Assembly: GCA_900542015.1 (NCBI GenBank)
Contig: UQLY01000003.1
Span: forward strand, 62,001-126,000
Length of the DNA stretch: 64,000 bases
Reading direction: 5' to 3'
From: an uncultured Lachnospiraceae bacterium
GTDB lineage: Bacteria; Bacillota; Clostridia; Lachnospirales; Lachnospiraceae
Shown here: one piece after another, positions 35,396-44,271 of the stretch
Layout: the number at the start of each line of letters is the position of its first letter
Numbering within the stretch: the stretch's first letter is position 1
Notes under the pieces: model-generated
Database searches by the model: none
The model's input: the letters and a program-made list of their open reading frames with translations, nothing else
Told to the model about the DNA's origin: nothing
Program-made: the position numbers and the translations under genes

Positions 35396-36333
35396 TCCGC
35401 AGCCTCCTTTTCATGATTAACCGTATAAATGCCGATACAGACAAGTACGAGGGAAAGTACGGTCAACACGCCCGCCGTCTCCCCTTCTCCGAGTAGGACT
35501 GCCGAAAGCACCGCGCCAAACACCGGATTCATAAAACCAAATATTGCCACTTTGGACACCGGATTGTATTTTAAAAGCGTTCCCCACAGCGAATAGGCAA
35601 CCGCGGAAATAAACGCCATATAAACAAGCAGCGCAACGCCCTCTCCGCTTACGCTGGTCAGCCGTCCTCCGAACAGTAAGCCTATGATAACCAAAATAAC
35701 GCCGCCCAGCACAAACTGATAGCCGCTGAGCATGACCGGATTTTCCGTCTTGGAAAACTCCTTTACCATGACCGAAGAAAAGGCATAGATAATCGCGGAA
35801 ATGATAATAAAACCTTCCCCCAGAAACGTTATATGCAAATCCAGCCCGCTGCCGTTTAGGTTAATCAGTATCATCCCCGCAAACCCGATCAGGCATCCCA
35901 AAATCTTTTTTGCATTCAGCTTCTCCTGGTGCATCAGCAGGCTTGCAATCAAAATTGCCGAAAATACATTGACGCCGTCAAGAATAGACGCCTTGACGCC
36001 CGTGGTATGCGCCAAGCCGATATAAAAGAAAATGTACTGTCCCACCGTCTGCAGCATACTCAAAATAAATATTTTTCCAAACGCGCCCTTATGGGGCTTC
36101 AAAAACTGCCGTCCTCCGACGCTTCCGAATATAATCGCCAGGATTCCTGCCAGCGTAAACCGTATTCCCGCAAACAGAATCTGAGAAAAAACATCCGTAT
36201 CCGGAATGGCAAACATCCGGTAACCTATCTTAATACAGGGATATGCGCTTCCCCAAAGAGCGCAGCATATCATTGCGCCCAGCCATACAACCACCGTTTT
36301 CTGCATAAATTTTGTCTGATCCGAGTTGTTCAT
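35392..36333 (-). CDS. EamA/DMT-superfamily transporter
   Basis: 313 residues from the ATG at 36333 (a GTG at 36342 is possible). Ten membrane helices arise from two EamA repeats; the first starts at GAMICCALWGSAYP and the second at LGEGFIIISAIIYAF. Family members export amino acids, nucleotides or other metabolites. It is the first gene of a three-gene operon with a phosphatase and an aldo/keto reductase. Substrate unknown. Confidence 0.89.
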   Translation of the reverse strand: MNNSDQTKFMQKTVVVWLGAMICCALWGSAYPCIKIGYRMFAIPDTDVFSQILFAGIRFTLAGILAIIFGSVGGRQFLKPHKGAFGKIFILSMLQTVGQYIFFYIGLAHTTGVKASILDGVNVFSAILIASLLMHQEKLNAKKILGCLIGFAGMILINLNGSGLDLHITFLGEGFIIISAIIYAFSSVMVKEFSKTENPVMLSGYQFVLGGVILVIIGLLFGGRLTSVSGEGVALLVYMAFISAVAYSLWGTLLKYNPVSKVAIFGFMNPVFGAVLSAVLLGEGETAGVLTVLSLVLVCIGIYTVNHEKEAAE

Positions 36334-36436
36334 TTTACACACATTTCTTTCATTGGTTTTATTACATCACTGTATCATTTTTCATTTCTATGTGCAATTA
36401 TTTCATTGTATAATTTCCAATACTAAATCTGCAAAA

Positions 36437-36486
36437 TAAGTAATAGCCGTCCTGCTCTCAACAAAGTTTAGGATGGCTATTACTTA
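36437..36486. terminator. Long perfect hairpin after the nuclease gene
   Basis: A 16-bp stem (TAAGTAATAGCCGTCC pairing with GGATGGCTATTACTTA, one G-T pair) with an 18-base loop, in the 290-base gap between the nuclease and the EamA gene. It lies 138 bases after the leftward nuclease gene. The T-run is weak, so it may be a terminator or another RNA structure. The rest of the gap is AT-rich with no gene seen. Confidence 0.5.
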
Positions 36487-36623
36487 ATAACTATTTTAAA
36501 TTTTCGCCGGAACAGGTAGCGCGCACTATCTGTCGGCTGTCTTGTTAAGCACATTATATACACAAAGAAAACGAAATGTCAATTAAAATATATCCTCTGC
36601 CTGTTCTTTTCTGATCTTTGTTT

Positions 36624-37403
36624 TTACTCTTCCGCCAACCGGCTTTCTCCGGTCGCGTAATCAATCTCCACTCCCGGCTGACAATTATAGACATATACAC
36701 AAAAGCAGATGCCTTCGCCCCGGTCTTCTACGGACCAGCCTTCCATCAGCACGCCGCCCGCCACCAGATTATCGCCCTCATAAACGGGCGTTACCCGATA
36801 AAGCACATGATTGCCGGTAGCTTCCACATAATCGTTTACCATATTTTCAAAGGGCAGCATCCCTTCCACATTCAGATAACGGGTTCCCGTAATCAGATTT
36901 TTTTCATTGGCGTTTTCCCCGGTAAGCTGATAGCCGATTAAGTGGCACCGGTTATAAAGATACTTTCCGTCCACACAGTCATATTTTACCGTGTGCCAGC
37001 CGGAGGGCTTAACCTCTCCGATCGGTCCCCGTTCCTGTCGGGGCATCAGATCCGTCCCCACGTTGGCAAATGCAGTCCCGCATCTTCCCAGGGCGTCCAG
37101 ATCACTGTAACTTTCAAAAGATTCCGTCGTATAGTCCGTCTCGTCAAAGTCAGGCAAATTTCCGTTGATTTCCACATAGGGCGTTCCGTCAAAGGGCGGT
37201 ATTTCCTCTAAGAGGATCACGGACTGATCCGCCGGGCTCCCGGCAACGATTCCCCAATCCTCTAAGCTAAGCTTCCCTTCCCTGTCTGCCAGGGAAACGG
37301 CTGCCCCGCCAAAAAGCAAAAGGAGGAAGCACAAATAAGACGTCCATACTCTTCTTTTTTTCAGTTTATCTTTTCTTTTATTTCTCCGAGCCAATGATAT
37401 CAA
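36624..37403 (-). CDS. DNA/RNA non-specific endonuclease, membrane-anchored or secreted
   Basis: 259 residues from a TTG start. A Lys-rich N-terminus is followed by one hydrophobic helix (about 18-38), a signal peptide or anchor. The nuclease domain shows the EndA/NucA-type active-site segment YNRCHLIGYQLTGENANEKN, with His and Asn where these beta-beta-alpha metal nucleases have their general base and Mg ligand. Related enzymes degrade external DNA, for example in DNA uptake or nutrient scavenging. It follows the ArsR-type regulator by six bases, but a metal-linked role is unlikely. Confidence 0.82.
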   Translation of the reverse strand: MISLARRNKRKDKLKKRRVWTSYLCFLLLLFGGAAVSLADREGKLSLEDWGIVAGSPADQSVILLEEIPPFDGTPYVEINGNLPDFDETDYTTESFESYSDLDALGRCGTAFANVGTDLMPRQERGPIGEVKPSGWHTVKYDCVDGKYLYNRCHLIGYQLTGENANEKNLITGTRYLNVEGMLPFENMVNDYVEATGNHVLYRVTPVYEGDNLVAGGVLMEGWSVEDRGEGICFCVYVYNCQPGVEIDYATGESRLAEE

Positions 37404-37409
37404 CTACTC

Positions 37410-37769
37410 TTATTCTTCTATATGCTCTCTGCCCTGGGCGATAATCGTGCGTACATGTCCGTCCGCAAGGGAATAGAAAACGGATTTTCCCTCTCTCCGG
37501 CTTTTTACCAGCCTGTTCTGTTTGAGAATTTTCAACTGGTGAGAAATCGCCGACTGCGTCATATTCAACGCCTGCGCCAGATCGCATACGCAGACCTCCG
37601 CTTCAAACAGGACATATAAAATCCGGATACGGGTAGAATCTCCGAATACTTTAAACAACTCCGCCAGATTGTATAATTCCACCTCGTCAGGCATCGTCTC
37701 ATTCACAATTTTTAAAAGATCCTGATGCACCTCTATCGTATCGCAGCATTCCAATTCTTCTTCCGCCAA
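37410..37769 (-). CDS. cadC: CadC/SmtB-type metal-sensing repressor
   Basis: 119 residues from a TTG at 37769, chosen because a promoter (37792-37820) and AAAAGGAAAG lie just before it; an upstream ATG at 37838 is inside cadA. This ArsR-family winged helix has two possible metal sites: cysteines for an alpha-3N site (ECC near the N-terminus and CVCDLAQALN in the recognition helix) and an alpha-5 site with Asp, His, His and Glu in DGHVRTIIAQGREHIEE. Such proteins leave DNA when Cd, Pb or Zn binds. It sits at the end of the efflux operon, and a matching operator is upstream of the operon at 39986-40007. Confidence 0.9.
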   Translation of the reverse strand: MAEEELECCDTIEVHQDLLKIVNETMPDEVELYNLAELFKVFGDSTRIRILYVLFEAEVCVCDLAQALNMTQSAISHQLKILKQNRLVKSRREGKSVFYSLADGHVRTIIAQGREHIEE

Positions 37770-37791
37770 ACTATCACCCGCTTTCCTTTTT

Positions 37792-37820
37792 ATTCTAGCA
37801 TTTTTAAAGCTTTTTGACAA
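37792..37820 (-). promoter_or_regulatory. Internal promoter for cadC
   Basis: On the minus strand TTGTCA (37815-37820) and TAGAAT (37792-37797) are 17 bases apart, at the very end of cadA. A transcript from here would start about 16 bases before the TTG start of cadC. Confidence 0.55.
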
Positions 37821-39681
37821 ACAGCGCCCTGATTGCATTTAATACCGCGATGACCATAACTCCCACGTCGGCAAAAATCGCAAACCACATATTCGCAATA
37901 CCCAATGCGCCCAACAACAGGCAGATGATCTTAATGCCGATGGCAAATACGATATTTTCATGCACAATGCGGATACATTTGCGGGAAATCTTAATCGCCT
38001 TTGCAATCTTTAGCGGATCGTCATCCATCAAAACAATGTCCGCCGCCTCAATCGCCGCATCGGAACCAAGGGCTCCCATGGCGATTCCGATATCCGCTCT
38101 GGATAAAACGGGGGCGTCGTTGATGCCGTCTCCCACAAAGGCAAGTTTTTCTTTTCCGTCCTTTGTATCCAACAGCTCTTCTACCTTTGTTACCTTGTCA
38201 GCCGGCAACAGTTCGCTGTATACCTCTCCGATCTCCAGCTCCTTTGCCACCTGGTTCGCCACTTTTTCAGCGTCTCCGGTCAGCATAACCGTCCTTGTAA
38301 CGCCGGCTTTTTTAAGCTCCTGAATCGCTTCCTTCGCATGGGGTTTTAAAATATCGGCTATCAGAATATGTCCTGCATACACGCCGTCAACCGCCATATG
38401 AACCACCGTTCCCACGCCATGGCAGTCTGTATATTCCACGCCGAGTTTTTTCATCAGCTTTGCATTTCCCGCCGCCACAAAAACGCCGTCGACTTTAGCG
38501 GTTACGCCGTTGCCGCTGATTTCTTCCACGTCGCTGACCCTGCTTTGGTCAATGGGTCCGCCATACGCCTTTTGCAGGCTCTTACTGATCGGGTGGGAGG
38601 AATAGCTCTCCGCTAACGCCGCATATTCCAGCAATTTCTTCTCTTCCATGGGGCTGTGGTGTACACCGACAACCTCAAATACTCCCTGGGTCATCGTTCC
38701 CGTCTTATCAAATACGACACATTTGGTCTGCGACAAAGTCTCCAGATAATTAGATCCCTTTACCAATACTCCTTCGCTGCTGGCTCCGCCGATTCCTGCA
38801 AAAAAGCTAAGCGGGATACTGATCACAAGCGCGCAGGGACAACTGATAACCAGGAAGGTCAGCGCTCTGTAAATCCAATCTCCCCATTCCGGCGACAAGC
38901 CCATAAGGAGGCGGACAACCGGAGGCAGAAGCGCAAGCGCCACCGCGCTATAGCAGACAATCGGCGTATAAAAACGTGCAAATTTTGTAATAAAGTTTTC
39001 GGATCTTGATTTCTTGGAGCTGGAGTTTTCCACCAGATCCAGAATTTTAGATACGGTGGACTCGCCAAATTCTTTGGTCGTCCTGATCCTTAAAAGTCCC
39101 GTCATATTGATACAGCCGCTGATTACCTCGTCTCCCTCTCTCACTTCTCTCGGAAGGCTCTCTCCGGTCAGCGCGCTGGTATTTAAAGCCGTATTTCCTT
39201 CTACGATAACTCCGTCAATGGGGATCTTCTCTCCGGGCTGCACTACGATAATCGTTCCGATTTCCACTTCATCGGGATCTATCTTTTCCAGCTTTCCGTC
39301 CCGCTCCACATTGGCGTAATCCGGTCTGATATCCATCAATTCGCTGATATTTCTCCGGCTCTTACCCACCGCATAGCTTTGGAACAGCTCCCCGATCTGG
39401 TAAAAGAGCATAACGGCAACGCCTTCTTCATACTCTCCCAGCAAAATCGCGCCGACTGTCGCCACCGCCATCAGGAAATTCTCATCAAAAACCTGTTTAT
39501 TTAAAATTCCCTTGACCGCCTTTTTCAGAATATCATATCCGATAATCAAATAAGGCACAAGAAAAAATCCAAACTTCACATATTGATTTTCAATGGGAAG
39601 CAACTCCAGCAATACAATAAGTATTGCGGAAATAATAATTCGTACCAATACCTTTTTTTGTTTCTTATTCAAGAAAACCAC
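37804..39681 (-). CDS. cadA: Cd/Zn/Pb-exporting P1B-type ATPase without its own metal-binding domain
   Basis: 625 residues. P1B-2 features: CPC in the sixth helix (ISCPCALVISIPL), the phosphorylated Asp in DKTGTMTQG, the HP dipeptide in SYSSHPISK, and GDGINDAP. About eight membrane helices. CadA proteins normally start with one or more heavy-metal-associated domains; here the protein begins directly with helices and that domain is a separate 72-residue gene just upstream. It exports divalent soft metals using ATP. Operon order is HMA, cadA, cadC. Confidence 0.94.
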   Translation of the reverse strand: MVFLNKKQKKVLVRIIISAILIVLLELLPIENQYVKFGFFLVPYLIIGYDILKKAVKGILNKQVFDENFLMAVATVGAILLGEYEEGVAVMLFYQIGELFQSYAVGKSRRNISELMDIRPDYANVERDGKLEKIDPDEVEIGTIIVVQPGEKIPIDGVIVEGNTALNTSALTGESLPREVREGDEVISGCINMTGLLRIRTTKEFGESTVSKILDLVENSSSKKSRSENFITKFARFYTPIVCYSAVALALLPPVVRLLMGLSPEWGDWIYRALTFLVISCPCALVISIPLSFFAGIGGASSEGVLVKGSNYLETLSQTKCVVFDKTGTMTQGVFEVVGVHHSPMEEKKLLEYAALAESYSSHPISKSLQKAYGGPIDQSRVSDVEEISGNGVTAKVDGVFVAAGNAKLMKKLGVEYTDCHGVGTVVHMAVDGVYAGHILIADILKPHAKEAIQELKKAGVTRTVMLTGDAEKVANQVAKELEIGEVYSELLPADKVTKVEELLDTKDGKEKLAFVGDGINDAPVLSRADIGIAMGALGSDAAIEAADIVLMDDDPLKIAKAIKISRKCIRIVHENIVFAIGIKIICLLLGALGIANMWFAIFADVGVMVIAVLNAIRALFVKKL

Positions 39682-39720
39682 CTGCTTTCTGATCCCAGGT
39701 CCCTATACGGGGAACCTGCA

Positions 39721-39939
39721 TTAAAGATAGATTTCAGAGTCGTCCTCAACTTTTTTACAATTTTTCAAAACGTCCTGCATGACTGCCTTCGGGTCCTGTC
39801 CCTCTTCAAATTCCACGATCATTTTCAAGGTCATGAAGTTTACCGTTGCATCCTTTACGCCGGCTGTCTTCTTCGCAGCCTCTTCCATTTTATTCGCGCA
39901 ATTTGCACAATCCACATCAATTTTATAAGTCTTTTTCAT
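39721..39939 (-). CDS. Stand-alone heavy-metal-associated (HMA) domain protein
   Basis: 72 residues: a single ferredoxin-like HMA fold with the metal-binding C-x2-C in DCANCANKME (Cys at about 11 and 14). It is a Cys-rich metal chaperone or detached N-terminal domain of the CadA pump encoded 39 bases downstream. An acidic C-terminal tail with EDDSE may add ligands. First gene of the efflux operon, directly after the promoter and operator. Confidence 0.9.
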   Translation of the reverse strand: MKKTYKIDVDCANCANKMEEAAKKTAGVKDATVNFMTLKMIVEFEEGQDPKAVMQDVLKNCKKVEDDSEIYL

Positions 39940-39985
39940 CTCTTATTCTCCCTTTCCGCTTTCTGAAATTGTTTTTATTTTCTTT

Positions 39986-40007
39986 CATATGAACAATCAT
40001 TCATATG
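39986..40007. promoter_or_regulatory. CadC/ArsR-type operator
   Basis: CATATGAA-CAATCA-TTCATATG is an inverted repeat with perfect eight-base arms, the form known for ArsR/SmtB-family operators. It starts ten bases downstream of the -10 box, where bound repressor would block the transcription start. Confidence 0.8.
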
Positions 40008-40016
40008 TTTGAGTTA

Positions 40017-40044
40017 ATTATAGCACCGGACATCAATATGTCAA
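40017..40044 (-). promoter_or_regulatory. Promoter of the HMA-cadA-cadC operon
   Basis: Minus-strand TTGACA (40039-40044) and TATAAT (40017-40022), both perfect, 16 bases apart. Confidence 0.82.
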
Positions 40045-40063
40045 GTGCTAAATTGAAAATATG

Positions 40064-40534
40064 TTATATTACTTTTACATCAAACACTTCCTTGAAAAAG
40101 CGATGGTATGCCTGGTTCATTTTCGGTCCCGGCATTATCATCTTCCCGGGAGATAATTTACTGCAGTCACTTTTTACAAAGGATACATCCAGGATAACGT
40201 CCCGGTTACATTGTGTGCATTTTATCCGATAGGAGGCATTGATATTATAGTCGCCGGTCTCGTTCATATACCCCAGCTTATATGCAATTCCGCCAAAGGT
40301 AAGTATTCCTTCGCTGTCGCTGATTTTTATAAACGACGTCGTTTTAATATACCGGCTCTGAATGGTTGAGCCCAGCTTATACATCACATAGCTTATATCC
40401 GTATTGCCGACCAGATACCTGATCCCGTCTATGGTCAGCACTCCGTCGATTTTTTCACTCGCCTTTCTGTGTCTGTGAATAACGACAATTGTAAAAATCG
40501 TAAAAAGAAGCAACCCCAAACAGGTCCAAATCAT
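40064..40534 (-). CDS. Hypothetical membrane-anchored protein with a Cys pair
   Basis: 156 residues, family not recognised. One N-terminal hydrophobic helix (about residues 2-19) followed by basic residues suggests an anchor with the rest in the cytoplasm. The body has two similar short beta segments (VLTIDGIRYLVG and ILTFGGIAYKLG) about 50 residues apart, which may be a repeat, and a C-x2-C pair in IKCTQCNRD that could be half of a zinc site. It follows the CPBP protease gene by 48 bases on the same strand and may be the end of that operon. Confidence 0.6.
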   Translation of the reverse strand: MIWTCLGLLLFTIFTIVVIHRHRKASEKIDGVLTIDGIRYLVGNTDISYVMYKLGSTIQSRYIKTTSFIKISDSEGILTFGGIAYKLGYMNETGDYNINASYRIKCTQCNRDVILDVSFVKSDCSKLSPGKMIMPGPKMNQAYHRFFKEVFDVKVI

Positions 40535-40582
40535 AAGGCTTTATCCCTCCATCCGGCTTTTCGCATCGATAACTCTCTGTTT

Positions 40583-41488
40583 TCAACACTCCTTTGCCGC
40601 CCTGCAGGTTGCAGCGCTTTCCTTTTTCAGAGGTTTCAGCAGGATAAACAGACTGATTATGATAACCGGGACGGAAAGGATCAGCAATCTGAGAGGACTT
40701 TGCAGCGCGGCGCCGGACAGCCTTTCATCGGAATAGGTCAGCCCGAGAACGGTGGCTCCCGAGAAAATATTGTTGGCGGCGTGCATAAAGGCTGCCGCCC
40801 AAACGGAGCCGGTTTTCTTTGTCAGATAAAAGAGTATCGTCCCAACGGCAATCGTAAAGACCGTAAATACTGCGAACCCGGTCCACGGTTCCCCGAAATA
40901 GCCGTGTCCGAAATTATGTCCCGCATAAATCGCCGGAAAATGCCAGACGCCCCAGATAACGCCTCCCAGCACAACCGCTTTCGTCGTCCCGTACAGTTCT
41001 TCCAGCTTCGGATACAAATAGCTTCTCCAGCCGATTTCTTCGCCGAGGGCTCCGAAGCTGACCAAAAAAGCCGTCGATATCCCCGAAAGCGGAATGAGAA
41101 AAAGCAGGTTGCGGGAAATCCCCACAGCGTCCAGAGCGGACAGATCAAATGCCTGCGGAAATATGGCATAATATAAAAGTTCTCCCAGATCAAAATAGAC
41201 AATCGGACCCGCCAGCGCCATAACAAACCAGATCCATTTATGATTTTTCAGGTCAATTCCCAGCAGGAGAGAGCCCTTTCCCGTTACGGGAAAGCCTTCC
41301 TTTGTCACTTTTCTCGTGACCAGCGCCGCAATCGCCGGGCAGAGCATACTAAAGGTCAGAATAAAATTCGTCGTCTGGCTGTCATAGCTTCCCCCGCAGA
41401 GGAAATAGGGAATCATCACACCCCATACCAGCCCGAAAACGATCAAAAGGTAAATAAGGATTCGTTTCTCAGTCATTTTATTGGTCAT
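40583..41488 (-). CDS. CPBP-family intramembrane metalloprotease
   Basis: 301 residues from the ATG at 41488, which has GGGGTGGG upstream. About eight helices. The family motifs are present: EEIGWRSYLYP (EExxxR), HFPAIYAGH and a C-terminal HAANNIF, which hold the catalytic Glu and metal-binding His residues. Bacterial members (CAAX protease/bacteriocin-processing) are linked to peptide processing or self-immunity. It overlaps the last ABC-2 permease gene by eleven bases, so it belongs to the YtrA-controlled operon. Confidence 0.88.
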   Translation of the reverse strand: MTNKMTEKRILIYLLIVFGLVWGVMIPYFLCGGSYDSQTTNFILTFSMLCPAIAALVTRKVTKEGFPVTGKGSLLLGIDLKNHKWIWFVMALAGPIVYFDLGELLYYAIFPQAFDLSALDAVGISRNLLFLIPLSGISTAFLVSFGALGEEIGWRSYLYPKLEELYGTTKAVVLGGVIWGVWHFPAIYAGHNFGHGYFGEPWTGFAVFTVFTIAVGTILFYLTKKTGSVWAAAFMHAANNIFSGATVLGLTYSDERLSGAALQSPLRLLILSVPVIIISLFILLKPLKKESAATCRAAKEC

Positions 41489-42209
41489 TTTCCCACCCCT
41501 TTCCGGCAAAGAGCCGACAGGCTATCCGATAAGAAAGATAATACAACAACAGCGAGACATAAGGCGCAAATACGTTAGCGCACAAAACTACCCCAGTATG
41601 CCGATCCAAATAATGTAATATGCTGATAAAATTGATTCTGTCAAATATTGCCAGATCTCCGAAAAGCAAAAATACAATGATGAGGAAAAACACGGCAACC
41701 AACAACCCCGTTTTGATCCGACCGCCCGCTTTTGTGCCAAAGCCGATAAAAAAAGGCAGTTCTACGGCGGGCACCAACAGAGCCATACAGAAAAGCACAG
41801 GGAGCACGGACTGGAACGCGGGCGCCAGTTCCTGCACCATCCGGTCCTCGCAGCCGATCAGACATATGCTTTGAAGTATCATGGAAACCGACAGGAGACT
41901 GTAAAAGGCAATCAGCACAAACACATATTTAGAAGCAACATATTGCTGCGGCGACAACGGCAGGCTTAAAAAATATTGTTTTTGCTTTTTCCCTTCGTCT
42001 GCGAAAATGATGCTTATCTCCAATTTTCCTATCATAAGGCAAAGCAATAACGCAGTCACAAGCAGACTCGCCGCCCAGACCGCGATATCCGTTTCTTCGG
42101 CAGGAAGCGTCAGCCTGCAAAGAATCATCGCTCCCATGATCGATAAAATTCCTATGACATACACCTTGCCTTTTACCGCGGCAAAGTCCTTATACAACAA
42201 TCCTGCCAT
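41478..42209 (-). CDS. ABC-2 type permease subunit, second
   Basis: 243 residues with six predicted helices and the typical MAGLLYKDFAAVKGK start of ABC-2 permeases. A similar start (MAGLVRKDMYCLRK) in the upstream gene shows the two subunits are related. Together with the ATPase they would form an exporter of unknown substrate. Its first base is shared with the last base of the upstream permease gene. Confidence 0.8.
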   Translation of the reverse strand: MAGLLYKDFAAVKGKVYVIGILSIMGAMILCRLTLPAEETDIAVWAASLLVTALLLCLMIGKLEISIIFADEGKKQKQYFLSLPLSPQQYVASKYVFVLIAFYSLLSVSMILQSICLIGCEDRMVQELAPAFQSVLPVLFCMALLVPAVELPFFIGFGTKAGGRIKTGLLVAVFFLIIVFLLFGDLAIFDRINFISILHYLDRHTGVVLCANVFAPYVSLLLYYLSYRIACRLFAGKGWENDQ

Positions 42210-42976
42210 CAGATACCTCCCTTTCTCCCCTTAAAAACCAGACACGATCCGGCAAAAGATAAAAGCATACACCCTGCCGCAACAAGAAAAACGAGGACGA
42301 AATGCTCCGTCATAAAATTTGCCGCAGAATCGATCATGCCGCTGAAAAATGCGTCCGCTTCCGACTCCGGTACGGAGGAAAGATTTTTTTGAACCGCCAA
42401 AACCGCCCCTATGATGAGAAGCAAAAAGGGCGCGCACTGTATCAGATCCGCTCTCTCGACGCCGAAAAGGTAAAGCATGAACAGGACAAAGCTCATATAA
42501 ATGAAAAGCAGTCCGCCAAAGCACAAGATATATGCCAGCAGCTCTTTCAGAGGGAAAGCCTCCGAAACAAGAGATACAAAATATCCCGCCGTCAGGGAAC
42601 CCGCCAGACCTGCCGCTGCAAACAACAGACAGGACAAATACCTGCCGCCCACAATCTGCCTGCAGCTTAGAGGCATACTCCGCATGATTTTGACAAACCC
42701 CGCCTTTTGGTCTTCTTTAAAACACTCCACGATCATGCTCAAAAAAGAAAGCGGTATAAAAAGCGTCAGCCAGATGGGAACCTTAAAAAAAGAATAAAAC
42801 GCTTCCTCGTCTACCGCTCCTTCCGCTTTCATTTCCTCCAGCCCTCCGGCTATATTTCCGTACCGGGAGCTGGCAATCAGCAGAACCGACAACACAATGA
42901 CGCTGACCGTCACAATAAAAAACAACTTTAAAGTTTTTCTCAGACAATACATGTCCTTTCTTACCAAACCCGCCAT
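42209..42976 (-). CDS. ABC-2 type permease subunit, first
   Basis: 255 residues with six predicted helices. The cytoplasmic loop FKEDQKAGFVKIMRSMPLSCRQIVGGRYL matches the coupling-helix region of ABC-2 permeases. It follows the ATPase gene by three bases and pairs with the related permease downstream. In the yitT/ytr and bcr-type operons of Firmicutes such transporters answer cell-wall antibiotics; substrate here is unknown. Confidence 0.8.
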   Translation of the reverse strand: MAGLVRKDMYCLRKTLKLFFIVTVSVIVLSVLLIASSRYGNIAGGLEEMKAEGAVDEEAFYSFFKVPIWLTLFIPLSFLSMIVECFKEDQKAGFVKIMRSMPLSCRQIVGGRYLSCLLFAAAGLAGSLTAGYFVSLVSEAFPLKELLAYILCFGGLLFIYMSFVLFMLYLFGVERADLIQCAPFLLLIIGAVLAVQKNLSSVPESEADAFFSGMIDSAANFMTEHFVLVFLVAAGCMLLSFAGSCLVFKGRKGGI

Positions 42977-42979
42977 AAA

Positions 42980-43867
42980 TTATCCGATCCTTCCCTTTTT
43001 CGCTCCCGCATCCTGCGCGCGATTTACATAGAAAATCATAATTTCCTCCAGCGTCGTCTGTTCCATGACCATTCCATCATACTTGCGCGCGCATTTTTCC
43101 CGTTCGGCAACAAGCACTTCCGTACAGAAAGCGGATTGTCTGTAGGAAACGATGTCTTCTTTCTCGATTTTTTCCAAATCCTCTTTTTTGCATTTGATCA
43201 GTCCGTGGCTTTCCAGAAGCTCGTTTTTGTCCCCCGACAGAATGATTTTTCCGTGATCGATAAACGTTACCATATCGGCAATCCGCTCCAGATCGCCCGT
43301 AATATGGGAAGATAACAAAATCGTATGGTTTTCCTCCATCACGAACTCCTGAAAAATCTGTAAAATCTCATTTCTCACAATCGGGTCCAGCCCTCCGGTG
43401 GGCTCATCCATAATCAAAAGCTCCGCCTCATGGGAGAGCGCGACCGCAATCTGCAGTTTCATACGCATCCCCCGGGAAAAAGAACCGCAGCGTTTTTTCC
43501 TGGGCAGGGAAAAACGTTTCAAATAATCAAAAAACACTTCCTCCCGCCAGTTTTGATAAATGTTTTTCATAATGCTGTTGATTTCATTTGCGGTCAAAAA
43601 TTCATGAAACCCCATCTCATCAAAGACGACCCCGATTTTTTCCTTTAGCGCGGCTCCCTGCGCCTCCATATCCTGTCCGAATACCGTAATGCTGCCCCCG
43701 TCTTTCTTTATAATATCCAGGATCAGCGAAATCGTCGTCGTCTTACCGGCTCCGTTTTGACCGATAAAGCCGCAGATACAGCCCTGCGGCACCGAAAAAC
43801 TGATATGGTCCAGCTTAAAATCCTCATACTCTTTGGTTACGTCCTCAAGCTCCAATACATATTCCAT
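42980..43867 (-). CDS. ABC transporter ATPase (YtrB-like)
   Basis: 295 residues from the ATG at 43867 (GGGAGAAATAG upstream); the frame is open 33 codons further into the regulator gene. Walker A GQNGAGKTT, signature SRGMRMKLQIAVAL, Walker B LLIMDEPTGGLDP, switch His in LLSSHITGDLE. The C-terminal 70 residues after the ATPase core are usual for ABC-2 partners. It starts four bases after the GntR-type regulator stop. Confidence 0.92.
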   Translation of the reverse strand: MEYVLELEDVTKEYEDFKLDHISFSVPQGCICGFIGQNGAGKTTTISLILDIIKKDGGSITVFGQDMEAQGAALKEKIGVVFDEMGFHEFLTANEINSIMKNIYQNWREEVFFDYLKRFSLPRKKRCGSFSRGMRMKLQIAVALSHEAELLIMDEPTGGLDPIVRNEILQIFQEFVMEENHTILLSSHITGDLERIADMVTFIDHGKIILSGDKNELLESHGLIKCKKEDLEKIEKEDIVSYRQSAFCTEVLVAEREKCARKYDGMVMEQTTLEEIMIFYVNRAQDAGAKKGRIG

Positions 43868-43871
43868 GGTT

Positions 43872-44252
43872 CTATTTCTCCCTTTCCTCATACAACGCCT
43901 TAAAAATCTCTGCCAGCTCATCATAGGAGAGCTTTGCCATTTCCGCCTTATCCAAAATCTCATCAAACAATTCTTCTATTTCATAAACAACCGTTTCCTT
44001 TACCATTTCGCGGTTGATTGCTTTTACAAAGCTACCTTTTCCGGTGTAGGATTCGATAAAACCTTCCCTTTCCAATTCCTCGTATGCGCGCTTTGTGGTA
44101 ATAATGCTGATCCGCAGCTCTTTGGCAAGCAGTCTCATGGATGGGAGCGGGGTTCCCTCTTTTAAATCCCCGTTTAATATCATCGCTTTGATCTGCTCTT
44201 TAATCTGCTCATAAATCGGACTGTCCGAACTGTTTGTAATAATAATGTCCAT
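43872..44252 (-). CDS. GntR-family regulator, YtrA subfamily
   Basis: 126 residues: an N-terminal winged helix (PIYEQIKEQIKAMILNGDL, then LPSMRLLAKELRIS and TTKRAYEELEREGFI) and a short helical C-terminus, the compact layout of the YtrA subfamily. YtrA-type proteins repress the ABC operon they head. The palindrome at 44272-44296 overlaps the -10 box of its promoter. The inducer is unknown; cell-wall antibiotics induce the B. subtilis relative. Confidence 0.92.
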   Translation of the reverse strand: MDIIITNSSDSPIYEQIKEQIKAMILNGDLKEGTPLPSMRLLAKELRISIITTKRAYEELEREGFIESYTGKGSFVKAINREMVKETVVYEIEELFDEILDKAEMAKLSYDELAEIFKALYEEREK

Positions 44253-44271
44253 CTGAATGCTCCGTTTTCAT

